NCBI GenBank assembly: GCA_017302795.1
Contig: JAFLCB010000001.1
Span: forward strand, 496,001-560,000
Direction of reading: 5' to 3'
Source of the DNA: Deltaproteobacteria bacterium
GTDB lineage: Bacteria; Bdellovibrionota; Bdellovibrionia; Bdellovibrionales; JAMPXM01
Length of the DNA stretch: 64,000 nt
Shown here one piece after another: positions 1-9,702 of the stretch. Both the position numbers and the translations under genes were made by a program. A model generated the notes under the pieces. The model did not search any database. It was given only the letters and a program-made list of their open reading frames with translations, and was not told where the DNA came from. Position 1 is the stretch's first letter, and each line of letters starts with the position of its first letter.

Positions 1-1
1 T

Positions 2-322
2 TCTCTTACTAGTATCAAAGATATCGAAGTCTATGCTCGCGGAGTTGCATCGCTTGATATAGAAATTTTCATGAAGCTATTCGAAGAGATGATGGATTAC
101 GACGGCACAGCGGTACTTGAGCAAATTCGAGTTCCCACGCTGATCGTCAGTGGCTCTAAAGACGGTGTAACGCCGGCCTCTCATCAATACGCAATGCAGA
201 AAAAAATCAAGGGCAGCGAACTTCTTCGTGTGCCCTATGGCTCTCACTGTACTCAGCTTGATTTGCCTGAATTCGTCAATTTGCGCGTTGAAAAATTCTT
301 GGCGCAAAATCTATACAGCTAG
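2..322 (+). CDS. Alpha/beta hydrolase, C-terminal part (5' end outside window)
   Basis: The reading frame is open from the first bases of the window, so the start lies upstream and only about 106 C-terminal residues are visible. The segment VPTLIVSGSKDGVTP followed by RVPYGSHCTQLDLPE is the usual end of an alpha/beta-hydrolase fold: the strand before the acid residue (Asp in SKDGVTP) and the catalytic His (in GSHCTQ). The nucleophile elbow would be upstream. The substrate cannot be told from this part; esterases, lipases and haloperoxidase-like enzymes share these motifs. It converges on the next gene across a 32-base gap in which I see no convincing terminator. Confidence 0.75.
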   Translation, partial: SLTSIKDIEVYARGVASLDIEIFMKLFEEMMDYDGTAVLEQIRVPTLIVSGSKDGVTPASHQYAMQKKIKGSELLRVPYGSHCTQLDLPEFVNLRVEKFLAQNLYS

Positions 323-354
323 CGCGAGGCTCTAGCCACTCGTGTGGACGGGCT

Positions 355-2619
355 TTATTCTACTTCCTCTTCAGAGGAGATTTCGCGAATAGGATCTTCG
401 ATGTCACCGTAGTCGATGTTGTCATCGTCCGGCACAACGCGGCTGATCTGGCGATCGCGCACCTTTTCTAAGTAGTAAATGCCCTCGATATAGAACCATA
501 GCTCAGCCGCTAGTTGATGATTCGAAACCTGTGGATGCGTCTCTTTTATCTTTTCGACAAAAGACAAATATGCTTTTTGATATTCAACCAACGCGGTATG
601 CGCTTCGCGAAGACCTTTTTTGAAATCAGTCGATATGTCTTCTTTCGTCGCTTCATCAATGGTCAGCAACGTTTCCTTCAGGCGCGCTTCAAGCCTCTCT
701 AATTCCTTTTTCAAAAACTTTGGCGATGGCGCTTGCCGCTTCAGTGAGAAAGATGCGTCTGCGGACTCCGCCGGCAATACAAGAAGGCGACGACCCGTCA
801 CCACATCACCGATTTGGCTCTTAAGACTCATTCCGTCTTCTTTGTCAAGCGTGGCCGCAAGCAACCCCATGAACTCGTTCTCCATTTGCTTGCGAGTTTC
901 GTCGAGCTCAGATTTCTCTCGTATTGAAGCTGCCTGCTGATAGCTCTTTTCTAAAAGTTTATCAAAAAACTCTACAGCTTTTTTTCTTAAGCTCTGAGCT
1001 GCAACCACTGTTTGAGGTGCTTCACCAGAAGAGAGACCAGCTGCAATCAATATGTCGTTGAATCGTGTATCGAGATTCAGCTTGGACTGTTTCAGCACTT
1101 GCGCGCGACAGAACTCTGCCATCGACGGCTCTTCGATTATTTCACATGCGCGAAATCGTTTCCATTTGCCTATACCGTCTTTGCGCGCGGCCAGTTCGAT
1201 AACCAATTGGTGGCGATCAGCTTCGCCGCCCGACCAGCGGCACGCGAGACTAAGTGCTTCTTTCAATTTTTTCCGGTCGCCAGCGTTTGCAAGTTTGTCC
1301 AACTTCTTGGCCTCGTTAAGTTCGGGAAATTCTGCGGCCTCTGGCGCTGTTAAAATTTCGGCTGTCGCAGCTTTGTTTTTTGCGAACGACTTGTGGATTT
1401 TAAAATCGCCTTTTTTTACAAACAGCGATGCCTCCGGATCATCCTCGTTCGGACAGGCCGTCTTCAATACAGCCGCTGCTTTCAATTGCTCGATAGCCGG
1501 CGCGTCCACAGCTCGTGGAACGCGCGTTGTAATGGGAAGCGTTCCTTCAAGCGGCGGCTCGGCCATTAAATTCACGACCGTCATTCTTCCAGCATACCGT
1601 TCTTTCGCGTTGAAGCTTTGCACTTGTTTCTTTGCCCACAAACGTCGAGCTTCCGGCTGACCACACCGCGCCAGCATTTTAAGTGAATCCTGACTTGGGA
1701 TTTTATCTTCGTCTTCGTCAAACGGACGAGCTTCTGTTGCCCAGAACTTCGCATCTTCAGCCCCTTTTTTTGCAAGGTCCGTCGACCACGCGGCTAAAGT
1801 TTCTGCATTGAGATCTGCGGTCAATAGTCCACGGCGGTGAAGTCGGATGAGATCCATTTTCGCAAGATCATATCCCCCTTCGGCCGCTTGCTGAAGAAAG
1901 TTTTGTCCTGCTGGAACGAACGCTCCGGATTCACCGAAGAGCGCGTACGCACGTGATACTAATGCGTTTGGTTTATTTTTCAGGGCAGCTTGCTCGAGGC
2001 GCTCGCCAAGAGCTTTGTGCCATTTTTTTCCAAAAAGTACATAGGGGGAATCGATGGTCCACACAGCTTTCGCGCGAACTGGGTAGCGATTGCGAATTGC
2101 CTGTCTCGTTACTGACTCGAGTTCCTCAAGACTTAAAGTAGTTGATTCAGCAACGAACACGATCTTCACTCCACCGATCCAACCGGCCAACGGAGTGATG
2201 TGTTCATCGGATACCGGATATGCAATGACTGTGTTCGTTGAACCTCGGTCAGCCTCAGCGCGTACAAGAACAAATCCCGATTCAACAGGAGCGACGTTAA
2301 ATCGGAGTGCGGCTGGAAGCCATTTCTGCATGAGTTTGTGCGGACCTTCTCGGCCAACATCGACGGCGTAAATGCTTAGACGACTAGCGGCTCCCGTCGC
2401 GCAGATCGGCGCAACCGGTGTCCACTGCCCAAGGCTTAATGGATCTTGATTGATAGCATTCACCTGTCGCCACCCCTTTGGAGGCGCGACAGACATCGTG
2501 CGAACAGGTCCATCTAAATTTTCGCCAGACTTTGCACGGAACATTGGCGAGGAGGCCGACGCGGAGTTTGGCAAAAATATTAAAAGGGCAGCAATTGCGA
2601 CAACTGGTTGTTTCAACAT
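355..2619 (-). CDS. Large secreted protein with Sel1-like segment, function unknown
   Basis: A protein of about 754 residues. It starts with a clear Sec signal peptide (lysine, hydrophobic core, then SASAS around residue 23), so it is probably periplasmic or exported. A segment about one third of the way in (ALFGESGAF, QQAAEGGYDLAKMDLIRL) resembles a single Sel1/TPR-like repeat. The C-terminal half is rich in charged helices (long Lys/Glu/Leu runs) and ends in an acidic tail (EEEVE). I chose the ATG at 2619 because GGTGA lies five bases upstream; a GTG at 2628 would add three residues. It sits 114 bases downstream of the secreted protease in the same direction, with an inverted repeat between them, so the two may be co-transcribed. 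No catalytic motif is recognised. Confidence 0.7.
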   Translation of the reverse strand: MLKQPVVAIAALLIFLPNSASASSPMFRAKSGENLDGPVRTMSVAPPKGWRQVNAINQDPLSLGQWTPVAPICATGAASRLSIYAVDVGREGPHKLMQKWLPAALRFNVAPVESGFVLVRAEADRGSTNTVIAYPVSDEHITPLAGWIGGVKIVFVAESTTLSLEELESVTRQAIRNRYPVRAKAVWTIDSPYVLFGKKWHKALGERLEQAALKNKPNALVSRAYALFGESGAFVPAGQNFLQQAAEGGYDLAKMDLIRLHRRGLLTADLNAETLAAWSTDLAKKGAEDAKFWATEARPFDEDEDKIPSQDSLKMLARCGQPEARRLWAKKQVQSFNAKERYAGRMTVVNLMAEPPLEGTLPITTRVPRAVDAPAIEQLKAAAVLKTACPNEDDPEASLFVKKGDFKIHKSFAKNKAATAEILTAPEAAEFPELNEAKKLDKLANAGDRKKLKEALSLACRWSGGEADRHQLVIELAARKDGIGKWKRFRACEIIEEPSMAEFCRAQVLKQSKLNLDTRFNDILIAAGLSSGEAPQTVVAAQSLRKKAVEFFDKLLEKSYQQAASIREKSELDETRKQMENEFMGLLAATLDKEDGMSLKSQIGDVVTGRRLLVLPAESADASFSLKRQAPSPKFLKKELERLEARLKETLLTIDEATKEDISTDFKKGLREAHTALVEYQKAYLSFVEKIKETHPQVSNHQLAAELWFYIEGIYYLEKVRDRQISRVVPDDDNIDYGDIEDPIREISSEEEVE

Positions 2620-2669
2620 GTATTTCACCCACTAGTCTCGTCGACATATTGGGCGCAGGGCTAAAGCCT

Positions 2670-2705
2670 GTGATCGCAGTTCTCAATTAAAGACGCTGCG
2701 ATCAC
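2670..2705. other. Perfect 10-bp inverted repeat between protease and secreted-protein genes
   Basis: GTGATCGCAG at 2670-2679 and CTGCGATCAC at 2696-2705 are exact reverse complements separated by 16 bases. It lies downstream of the protease stop and upstream of the next gene's start, both on the minus strand. There is no T-run after the stem on the minus strand, so it is not a standard intrinsic terminator. It may be an RNA-stabilising hairpin, an attenuating structure or a protein-binding site. Confidence 0.45.
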
Positions 2706-2733
2706 CGACCAAGGTCTAGTTCACCGTCCTAAT

Positions 2734-4428
2734 TTACTCAGACAGAACGGATTCCACGTCGAATCCATAGCCATTTACAGTTTCGTCTGACGAAAACTTA
2801 ATCACCAAAGTATCTCCGTGAATCAACGGCGAGGTGATTCCGGGATCTTGCTTTCCGCTGAGAGAACCAACGAAAGCACCATTTCCATCGAAGAACGAAA
2901 GCGTGTCGTAACCGGGCTCCGTTTCAAGCCGTGAAAATCGAACCGCAAGTTTTTTCGCACCGGCAATAGTGATTCGATGTGTGGCCTTCGTATTCTCTTT
3001 GTACGGGTGATCAGAGGAATATGAGTACGGGGTAATATTCGGAAGTCGCGACGGATCATTCGGATCTTGGGGAGGCGTTTGCCCGCTAAGCGCATAGTAG
3101 GCGTCGGCAACTCCCCCAGAGCTGACGCGCGCCCTCAGATTATACAGCGGTCGCGCAGACTCGATGATTCTTCTTTTCAAATCAAGATGCGTCGCCGAAC
3201 CGTTGTATGCCAAAAGCAATGCCGCGATCCCCGCAACGTGCGGAGTCGCCATCGAGGTTCCTGAATACGAATCGTACTTTGCGCCGGGCACAGTGCTAAC
3301 TATGTTCACACCGGGTGCGGCAACATGAACGGTTTTCTGGCCCCAATTAGAAAAGCTCGCAAGCGCGCCGCGATTGTCGATTGCGGCGACCGATAGAACG
3401 TTTTCAACATCGTAGCCCGCTGGGAATGTGGGATTCGCATCGTTGTCGTTGGTTTCATTGCCGGCTGCTGCAACAAACAAGATTCCAGCGGCGTTAGCAT
3501 CGACAATCGCCTTCTTTAGAACTTCGGACGGACCGCCACCGCCCCAGGAGTTACTCATGATATGTGCGCCGTTGATTCGAGCATAGTCGATCGATTTAAC
3601 TGCGTTTGCCAGCGTTCCACTTCCCGATTTGTCGAGAAATTTTACCGCCATCATGGAAACATCCCAGTTGACGCCGACCAATCCTTTGCCGTCGTCACCT
3701 TTTGCGCCAATTGTTCCCGCGCAATGTGATCCGTGACCATTGTCATCAGTAGCGTCACCCTTGTTGCCGGCAAAGTTGAAGCCATTCACGTCATCTACAT
3801 AGCCGTTGCCATCGTCATCGACCCCGGTCTTGCCATTTTTTTCTTTCTCGTTCACCCATGCCTGTGCCGCCAAATCTGGGTGGTTGAAATCGATTCCCGT
3901 ATCAATCACTGCGACAATGACGGATTTCGATCCTGTCGAAATATCCCACGCGGATTCCGCACCAACGTCAATTCCGGCAAGTCCTCTTGCCCCAGTGGAA
4001 TCAGCAGCCCCGGAATTTTTTAGGCCCCACAGTTTTTGTATATCGGGATCATTTGGCAATTTCACCGCTCGATAGACGTAATTAGGTTCAGCGAGTTCGA
4101 CCGCCGCCAGGCTGGAAAGTTTGGCCGCAAATTTCTTGGCCGAAAGAATCCCGACTTGGGACGATTCCCCCGCTGCGCGGACCAGAATCAAATCCTCTCG
4201 GAGGGTCTCGGCAACTTCGACGCCCAATCCCCGGATTTGTTTTTCAAAGCTGGCAAAGCTTGCCGACGTCTTCAATTGAATAACGAATTCACCAGGTACA
4301 CTTTCAACTTTCAAATCGGATTCGGACCTCACCGGCGGAGCCAGAAGTAACGCTGCTGTGATAACTGTGATGCCGGACATCGCGAGTGTTGCCATCCTAG
4401 CAGCCCGTCGCGCGGGAATTTTCGCCAT
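2734..4428 (-). CDS. Secreted subtilisin-like serine protease (S8) with C-terminal beta domain
   Basis: A 564-residue prepro-protease. The N-terminus has arginines followed by a hydrophobic segment (about residues 12-34), read as a signal peptide or anchor. An inhibitor-I9-like propeptide region (about 45-120, GEFVIQLK to AEPNYVY) follows. The S8 catalytic triad is complete: Asp176 in VIDTGID, His232 in GHGSHCAGT and Ser392 in SGTSMATPHVAG, with Asn324 in AAAGNE as oxyanion residue. After about residue 450 there is a Pro/Asp-rich linker and a roughly 100-residue C-terminal domain with CUB-like character (LAVRFSRLETEPGYDTLSFFDG), which in other secreted proteases often binds carbohydrate or protein. 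The RBS (AGGAGG, six bases before ATG) is strong. A palindrome lies just upstream. It probably degrades extracellular or prey proteins (inference). Confidence 0.92.
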   Translation of the reverse strand: MAKIPARRAARMATLAMSGITVITAALLLAPPVRSESDLKVESVPGEFVIQLKTSASFASFEKQIRGLGVEVAETLREDLILVRAAGESSQVGILSAKKFAAKLSSLAAVELAEPNYVYRAVKLPNDPDIQKLWGLKNSGAADSTGARGLAGIDVGAESAWDISTGSKSVIVAVIDTGIDFNHPDLAAQAWVNEKEKNGKTGVDDDGNGYVDDVNGFNFAGNKGDATDDNGHGSHCAGTIGAKGDDGKGLVGVNWDVSMMAVKFLDKSGSGTLANAVKSIDYARINGAHIMSNSWGGGGPSEVLKKAIVDANAAGILFVAAAGNETNDNDANPTFPAGYDVENVLSVAAIDNRGALASFSNWGQKTVHVAAPGVNIVSTVPGAKYDSYSGTSMATPHVAGIAALLLAYNGSATHLDLKRRIIESARPLYNLRARVSSGGVADAYYALSGQTPPQDPNDPSRLPNITPYSYSSDHPYKENTKATHRITIAGAKKLAVRFSRLETEPGYDTLSFFDGNGAFVGSLSGKQDPGITSPLIHGDTLVIKFSSDETVNGYGFDVESVLSE

Positions 4429-4455
4429 GAGATCCTCCTGATCTTCATTTCAGAA

Positions 4456-4490
4456 TTTGGGATCGGTTCCAAATTGGAACCTGATCCAAA
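4456..4490. promoter_or_regulatory. Palindrome upstream of the protease gene (possible operator)
   Basis: The core is GGTTCCAA-A-TTGGAACC (4465-4481), perfect over eight bases per arm. Flanks continue it imperfectly (TTTGGGATC on the left, TGATCCAAA on the right), giving about 35 bp of dyad symmetry. It ends 28 bases before the protease start codon, so it falls in the promoter or 5' leader. This is where a dimeric transcription factor would bind; a leader hairpin is the alternative. Confidence 0.5.
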
Positions 4491-4573
4491 ATAGTACCTG
4501 ATATGAGGAGTGATTTTATGGAGCGAGCATCACGACGCGACCTAATCTGGCGGTTGGGCCAACGGACTCGCGA

Positions 4574-4924
4574 CTAGTCTGTGCCTGTGTCGTCGAAGAG
4601 CCGTAACTGTTGCGGCACTGTGGGATAGTCGATTGGAAAGTCAGTGCTTTGACGCGAGTTTCGCACAGATTTTTCCACCGAAGTGACTGAAGAATTCTGA
4701 AACTCGTTTTCCTTTGATGGGAGTTTAACATCTTGGTTTTCTGAAAGATTCATCTGACGGATAAACTCTCTTGCCGCTTCGTGACCGTAGGCTGAACGAA
4801 CCAAGTTCACTATCAGAGCCCGGCCTGTTGAAACCGGAGCATCCGGTCGGAAGCCGTACTCTTTCAGAAGTTCATCTATTCTCTTAGGTTGCGGTACTTT
4901 AGATCGATTTGAATCATGGCTCAT
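4574..4924 (-). CDS. Small hypothetical protein (116 aa)
   Basis: I do not recognise a family. The product from the ATG at 4924 begins MSHDSNRSKVPQPKR and holds one probably folded, helical segment (about residues 15-60: RIDELLKEYGF, ALIVNLVRSAYGHEAAREFI), then a polar tail rich in Ser, Asn, Gln and Asp. There is no signal peptide and no membrane segment, so it is probably cytoplasmic. The ATG at 4924 is favoured over longer frames (the frame can be opened to 5026) because GGTGGGG lies six bases upstream. It is co-oriented with the protease gene but separated from it by 145 bases. Coding status is likely but not certain. Confidence 0.5.
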   Translation of the reverse strand: MSHDSNRSKVPQPKRIDELLKEYGFRPDAPVSTGRALIVNLVRSAYGHEAAREFIRQMNLSENQDVKLPSKENEFQNSSVTSVEKSVRNSRQSTDFPIDYPTVPQQLRLFDDTGTD

Positions 4925-5288
4925 GCGCATCCCCACCCTGTCAGATTGTCTCGAAATTACTGTTCGGATGCTGAGCTCATGATGTGGACAAGTGATGCGA
5001 AAACTCGATGCAAGTCTCGCAAACAATGACTCTATCTTATTGAGCGTTGGTTAAATTGATGTGAAGCGTCGGCAAAGACCGTCTCGCAACGAAATTATCA
5101 ACCGCTCGCCCTCAAAATTGCCGCGGTGCGGGCGCCATCATTGTCACTGAATAACAGATTCTGTTCTGAGGTCGAGTATGTGGAAAAGTCTGTGGGTTCA
5201 AAGAAAAAGCCCTCTGTTTCGAGGGCTTTCAATCATTCATCCGGATGTTCGTTTTATTTGCGCACGCTGCTTTTTAAGCAGTATATGG
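4925..5288. other. Intergenic region, 364 bases
   Basis: No convincing gene. It contains the sdhCAB terminator (5204-5229) and, nearer 4925, the presumed promoter region of the small hypothetical gene. I could not find a good -35/-10 pair. Short frames here are antisense or non-initiating and are not supported. Confidence 0.5.
5204..5229 (-). terminator. Intrinsic terminator of sdhCAB
   Basis: AAAGCCCTC at 5206-5214 pairs exactly with GAGGGCTTT at 5221-5229 around a six-base loop. Read on the minus strand, the stem is followed at once by TTTTTCTTT. It lies 60 bases beyond the sdhB stop codon. Confidence 0.85.
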
Positions 5289-6062
5289 TCATCCACGCTC
5301 GAGTGCAGATGCGCGCAAGAATTCGGAATTGAGTTTAGCAATGTTTTCGAAGCTAATCTCTTTCGGGCACGCAAGTGAACATGCGCCCGTGTTCGAGCAG
5401 TTACCAAAGCCCGCCTCTTCCATGGTTTTCATCATATTAAGAACTCGACGCTCTCGCTCGGGCACGCCCTGTGGCAGATAGCCCAAGTGCGCGACTTTCG
5501 CAGATGTGAAGAGCATCGCAGACGAGTTGGTGCACGCAGCAACACATGCGCCGCAACCAATGCAGGCAGCGGCTTTAAACGCGAGCTCCGCTTTTTCTCG
5601 GGGCACCGGCATAGCATTCGCGTCAGGCGCATTTCCCGTGTTCACGCCAACGAACCCACCAGAAGCAATGATGCGATCAAAAGCCGACCGATCAACCGAC
5701 AAATCCTTAATGACCGGAAACGCTTTTGCACGGAATGGTTCGATCGTAATCGAATCGCCATCGCTGAATTTTCGCATATGAAGCTGACAAGCCGTTGTTC
5801 CCTTTTGCGGACCGTGCGGATTACCGTTGATCGTCATCGCGCACGAACCACAAATTCCCTCGCGGCAGTCGTGATCGAACGCAATCGGATCTTTTCCGTC
5901 AAGGATGAGACGGTTGTTAACAACGTCCAACATTTCAAGAAACGAAGCATCCGTCGAGATTCCGTCAGCGTCATAGTCCTCAAAATGTCCATCGGACTTT
6001 GGGTTCTTTTGACGCCATACTTTTAACTTAAGCTTCAATGTCGCAGTGCTAGTTCCACCCAT
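5289..6062 (-). CDS. sdhB: Succinate dehydrogenase / fumarate reductase iron-sulfur subunit
   Basis: The 257-residue product carries electrons from the FAD subunit to the quinone site at the inner membrane. The plant-ferredoxin [2Fe-2S] cluster ligands are visible as Cys66, Cys71, Cys74 (CREGICGSC) and Cys92. Cys167, Cys170, Cys173 and Cys177 ([11 protein letters not shown]) and Cys222, Cys228 and Cys232 ([11 protein letters not shown]) supply the [4Fe-4S], [3Fe-4S] pair. Length and motifs fit type-B enzymes (Bacillus/Wolinella style). It is the last gene of sdhC-sdhA-sdhB, 12 bases after sdhA, and is followed by a strong terminator. Sequence alone does not decide succinate oxidation against fumarate reduction; co-location with etfBA and respiratory genes favours an aerobic TCA role. 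Confidence 0.95.
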   Translation of the reverse strand: MGGTSTATLKLKLKVWRQKNPKSDGHFEDYDADGISTDASFLEMLDVVNNRLILDGKDPIAFDHDCREGICGSCAMTINGNPHGPQKGTTACQLHMRKFSDGDSITIEPFRAKAFPVIKDLSVDRSAFDRIIASGGFVGVNTGNAPDANAMPVPREKAELAFKAAACIGCGACVAACTNSSAMLFTSAKVAHLGYLPQGVPERERRVLNMMKTMEEAGFGNCSNTGACSLACPKEISFENIAKLNSEFLRASALERG

Positions 6063-6074
6063 GTTACGCCATCC

Positions 6075-8003
6075 TCACTTGTAGCTTCTAGTAGCTAATT
6101 GTACTCGTTCGAAATTGAGCGGCTCGATGTGACGTGCCCAATCTTTTTTGCCCGTTGTCGTGTGATCACCTTTGTATTCCCAAGCAGCGACATGACAGAA
6201 GTTTGCATCGTCCCGAAGCGCTTCATTGTCAGGCGTTTGGAATTCTTCGCGGAAATGTCCGCCGCAAGATTCGTCCCGCGCCAATGCATCACGCGCCATC
6301 AGTTCGCCAAGTTCGAGAAAGTCGGCAACCCGGGATGCTTTTTCAAGCTCGGGGTTCATGTTGTTTGCGTCCCCAGAAACTCGAATGTCTTGCCAGAAGC
6401 GTTCGCGCAAAGCGCCGATGTCTTTGATCGCTGCCTCGAGGCCCGTTTTGCTGCGAGCCATTCCGACTTTTTCCCACATGATGAGACCAAGTTCGCGATG
6501 CATGTCATCAACGGTCTTTGAGCCCCTCAGCGACAGAAGCTTCGTGATGCGGTCCTGAGCGGCCGCCTTTGCTTCTTTAAACGCGTCGTGATTTTCATCG
6601 ACTTTTGAAAGCGTATTACTGGCGATGTAATGACCAATTGTGTATGGAATTACAAAATAGCCGTCGGCAAGTCCCTGCATCAGAGCCGAGGCACCTAGTC
6701 GATTTGCTCCGTGATCCGAGAAATTCGCTTCGCCAAGAACGTGAAGGCCTGGGATCGTCGACATCAAATTGTAATCCACCCATAGGCCGCCCATTGTGTA
6801 GTGGACCGCTGGGTAGATTCGCATCGGCACTTTGTACGGATCTTCACCGGTGATCTTCGCGTACATGTCGAAAAGGTTGTCGTACTTTTCTTCGATTCCC
6901 TTTTTGCCTACGCGCTTAATCGAGTCTCGAAAATCCAGGTACACCGCGACTTTCGACGGACCGACACCAAGCCCCTCATCGACGCGGTATTTTGCTTGGC
7001 GCGAGGCGATGTCCCGAGGAGCGAGATTTCCAAAACTTGGATACACGCGCTCGAGATAATAATCGCGCTCGTCATCGGGGATCTTGTCAGGAGAGCGTGG
7101 ATCATCTTTTTTCTTTGGCACCCAACAACGGCCGTCGTTGCGGAGCGACTCGGACATCAGCGTCAGCTTTGACTGATGATCGCCCGAATAGGGAATACAG
7201 GTCGGATGAATTTGCGTGAAGCATGGGTTGCCGAACGCTGCACCCTTACGGTGTGCACGCCAAGAAGCAGTAACATTGGATTGCTTTGCATTGGTCGAAA
7301 AATAGAAAACGTTTCCGTAACCGCCGGTCGCCAAGATAACCGCGTCCGCCGAGTGCGATTCCAGTTCTCCAGTGACCAAGTTGCGAACAATAATTCCACG
7401 CGCTTTTCCGTCGATCACAACAAGATCCAACATTTCACGTCGGTAATGGAGCTCGACCGCGCCGGCCCCCACTTGTCGCATCATTGATTGATAAGCGCCA
7501 ATTAAAAGCTGTTGGCCTGTTTGCCCACGAGCATAGAACGTTCTCGAAACTTGTGCACCGCCAAACGATCGATTTGTCAGAGTGCCGCCGTATTCGCGAG
7601 CAAACGGAACGCCCTGAGATACACATTGGTCGATGATATTCGGTGAAATCTGAGCCAAGCGATAGACGTTGGCTTCACGCGCACGGAAATCGCCACCCTT
7701 CACCGTATCGTAGAAAAGTCGGTAAACCGAGTCTCCGTCGTTTTGATAATTCTTGGCGGCGTTGATACCGCCTTGGGCCGCGATCGAATGCGCGCGCCGA
7801 GGAGATTCGTGTATGCAAAAAGTTTTTACCTTATAGCCAAGTTCGGCCATGGTTGCAGAGGCCGATGCCCCCGCAAGGCCTGTGCCGACAACGATGACGG
7901 TGTGCTTTCGTTTGTTGGCCGGATTCACAAGCTTCATTTCGAATTTGTGCTTGGACCATTTTTCTTCAAGAGTTCCGCCAGGAATTTTAGAATCTAATTT
8001 CAT
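6075..8003 (-). CDS. sdhA: Succinate dehydrogenase / fumarate reductase flavoprotein subunit
   Basis: A 642-residue FAD-binding catalytic subunit that oxidises succinate to fumarate (or the reverse). The dinucleotide-binding motif is [12 protein letters not shown] (about 38-49). His72 in AHSIAAQGG is the expected site of covalent FAD attachment. Further family signatures are [33 protein letters not shown] near the active site, and [29 protein letters not shown] in the capping/FAD region. The length of about 640 fits type-B enzymes. It is separated from sdhC by three bases and from sdhB by 12, so all three are one transcription unit. Confidence 0.96.
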   Translation of the reverse strand: MKLDSKIPGGTLEEKWSKHKFEMKLVNPANKRKHTVIVVGTGLAGASASATMAELGYKVKTFCIHESPRRAHSIAAQGGINAAKNYQNDGDSVYRLFYDTVKGGDFRAREANVYRLAQISPNIIDQCVSQGVPFAREYGGTLTNRSFGGAQVSRTFYARGQTGQQLLIGAYQSMMRQVGAGAVELHYRREMLDLVVIDGKARGIIVRNLVTGELESHSADAVILATGGYGNVFYFSTNAKQSNVTASWRAHRKGAAFGNPCFTQIHPTCIPYSGDHQSKLTLMSESLRNDGRCWVPKKKDDPRSPDKIPDDERDYYLERVYPSFGNLAPRDIASRQAKYRVDEGLGVGPSKVAVYLDFRDSIKRVGKKGIEEKYDNLFDMYAKITGEDPYKVPMRIYPAVHYTMGGLWVDYNLMSTIPGLHVLGEANFSDHGANRLGASALMQGLADGYFVIPYTIGHYIASNTLSKVDENHDAFKEAKAAAQDRITKLLSLRGSKTVDDMHRELGLIMWEKVGMARSKTGLEAAIKDIGALRERFWQDIRVSGDANNMNPELEKASRVADFLELGELMARDALARDESCGGHFREEFQTPDNEALRDDANFCHVAAWEYKGDHTTTGKKDWARHIEPLNFERVQLATRSYK

Positions 8004-8006
8004 CGA

Positions 8007-8666
8007 TCACCTTCCCGCCAAAAAGAAAACGTAAATCGGCTGCGACATGAAGCCTGCAGCTACGATCACCGCATAGACGTATCCGAATTTACTGATCATC
8101 GGCGAATAGCGTGGGTGGTACAGCCCCAGCGTTGCAAACGCAGAATAGAAGCCGTGACTTAAATGAAGTCCAACCGCGACCATACAAACGAGGTAGAATC
8201 CGACATAAAATGGAATCTGGAAAATCTCCAAAACAAGCCGGTGAAGATCGCGCATTTCAACGCCATTATAGGTAACGTAGTAGGTTTTTCCGTATTTGAA
8301 CGTCACAAGATGCCAGACGATAAAAATCAGCAGGAGCATCCCGTGATAAGCCATCCATTTGGACTGAAGGCGCGGAGCTTTGTCGCCAGAGGGAGCCATC
8401 GCGTTTTTCAATGGTCGTGCGGCCCGATTGCCATATGTGACGATCACTCCGTTCACGATATGAACTAAAAGCGTGAGAACTAACCCCGCTTCGGCGATAT
8501 AAATGAGTGGGTTAGAAATCAACGCGTGGCTGTACTTGTTGTAGGCTTCAGCATCAAAAAGAATCAGGAGGTTCGCTGCCATATGCGTGAGAACAAAGAG
8601 GCTCCACGCGAGGCCGGTCAGCGCCATCAGCTGCTTTCGGCCGATCGAAGACATTAGGTACTTCAC
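8007..8666 (-). CDS. sdhC: Succinate dehydrogenase cytochrome b subunit (type B, single anchor)
   Basis: The 219-residue membrane anchor has five predicted hydrophobic helices, matching the single-subunit, di-haem cytochrome b558 family rather than the two-subunit sdhC/sdhD type. Candidate haem-ligand histidines lie in LTHMAANLL, LLVHIVNGV, IVWHLVTF and LHLSHGF. No sdhD is present. The start is taken as GTG at 8666 with AGGAAA eight bases upstream; an ATG at 8654 would shorten it by four residues. It is the first gene of the operon. The 254-base gap to etfB must hold divergent promoters, for which I see only weak candidates. Confidence 0.9.
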   Translation of the reverse strand: MKYLMSSIGRKQLMALTGLAWSLFVLTHMAANLLILFDAEAYNKYSHALISNPLIYIAEAGLVLTLLVHIVNGVIVTYGNRAARPLKNAMAPSGDKAPRLQSKWMAYHGMLLLIFIVWHLVTFKYGKTYYVTYNGVEMRDLHRLVLEIFQIPFYVGFYLVCMVAVGLHLSHGFYSAFATLGLYHPRYSPMISKFGYVYAVIVAAGFMSQPIYVFFLAGR

Positions 8667-8920
8667 CGGTGCATTTTCCTTTCGTCGTTCAAACTTGGAA
8701 ATTCAAAATCCGGTCCCCATTGGGCGAATTTAGCTTTTCCTGTCGGAAGGCGTTTAAGTTTTCCTGAAGAAAAACCTATACATATTCCGGCATTTGAGGT
8801 GTTTTCAGTTCTTTATCAATACGCCTGTTGGCGAAGTCTGTCCAACGCTTCATGCTTATTTAGACTTTTGCTTAACACGAAAGATTCTGACATAAGGGTG
8901 CGTATCGAAGGGGATCTAAA

Positions 8921-9694
8921 ATGAAGATATTCGTATGCGTGAAGCAGGTTCCGGACACGGAAACCAAGATAAAACTGAAAGCAGATGCCTCAGGAATAGA
9001 CACGGCTGGCGTAAAATGGGTCATGAATCCGTACGATGAGTACGCAGTTGAAGAAGCCGTGAAGGCGCGTGAAACCGGTAAAGCAACAAGCGTAACGGTG
9101 TTTTCCGTTGGCCCCAAATCAAGAATTGTTGAAACACTCCGCACAGCCCTCGCGATGGGAGCGGACGAAGCGGTTGCGATCGATGCTCCAGAGGATCTTG
9201 ATTCCGGACTGACTGCAAAAGCTCTTGCCGCAGCAATGAAGGGCGAAGGCGAATTTGGCGCCGTTTTCACAGGTAAGCTCGCGATTGACGATAATTTGTC
9301 AGCCGTTAGCCAAATGCTTGCCGAAAATCTTCAGATTCCGCATACGACGGTCGTCTCCAAACTTGAAATCGGCGATTCGATGGTTGCCGAGCGAGAAATC
9401 GAAGGCGGAACGAAAGAAATCGTTCAGCTTTCAAAGCCCGCCTTGATTGGAGCCAACAAAGGCCTCAACATGCCACGCTACCCAAGCCTTCCAGGCATCA
9501 TGAAGGCTAAAAAGAAAGTCATCAAAGAGCTAACTTTGGACGGCCTTGGCCTAGCCTCTGCGCAAGCTGCATTCAAGCACACGGCATTTCAACTGCCCGC
9601 CGAAAAACCACCTGTGAAAATGCTCGAGGGCGATGCCGCCGCTCAGTCTAAAACTCTCGCCACGCTTCTTCGACAAGAAGCAAAAGTATTGTGA
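8921..9694 (+). CDS. etfB: Electron transfer flavoprotein beta subunit
   Basis: The 257-residue product forms a heterodimer with EtfA and passes electrons from acyl-CoA dehydrogenases to the quinone pool. The N-terminus MKIFVCVKQVPDTETKIKL and the segment VKWVMNPYDEYAVEEAVKARE are typical of EtfB. GPKSRIVETLRTALAMGADEAVAI belongs to the AMP-binding fold. AAGGGG sits nine bases before the ATG. The gene is immediately upstream of etfA (eight-base gap), and the pair ends in a terminator. Confidence 0.95.
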   Translation: MKIFVCVKQVPDTETKIKLKADASGIDTAGVKWVMNPYDEYAVEEAVKARETGKATSVTVFSVGPKSRIVETLRTALAMGADEAVAIDAPEDLDSGLTAKALAAAMKGEGEFGAVFTGKLAIDDNLSAVSQMLAENLQIPHTTVVSKLEIGDSMVAEREIEGGTKEIVQLSKPALIGANKGLNMPRYPSLPGIMKAKKKVIKELTLDGLGLASAQAAFKHTAFQLPAEKPPVKMLEGDAAAQSKTLATLLRQEAKVL

Positions 9695-9702
9695 GGTCGC
9701 CG

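Noticed and set aside
1052-1660. Plus-strand frame of 202 aa within the large secreted-protein gene
   Set aside because: Antisense to a minus-strand gene with signal peptide; Ser/Arg-rich composition typical of a shadow frame.
5487-6026. Long plus-strand frame inside sdhB (179 aa)
   Set aside because: It lies antisense to a gene with complete iron-sulfur motifs and has no RBS or recognisable protein features.
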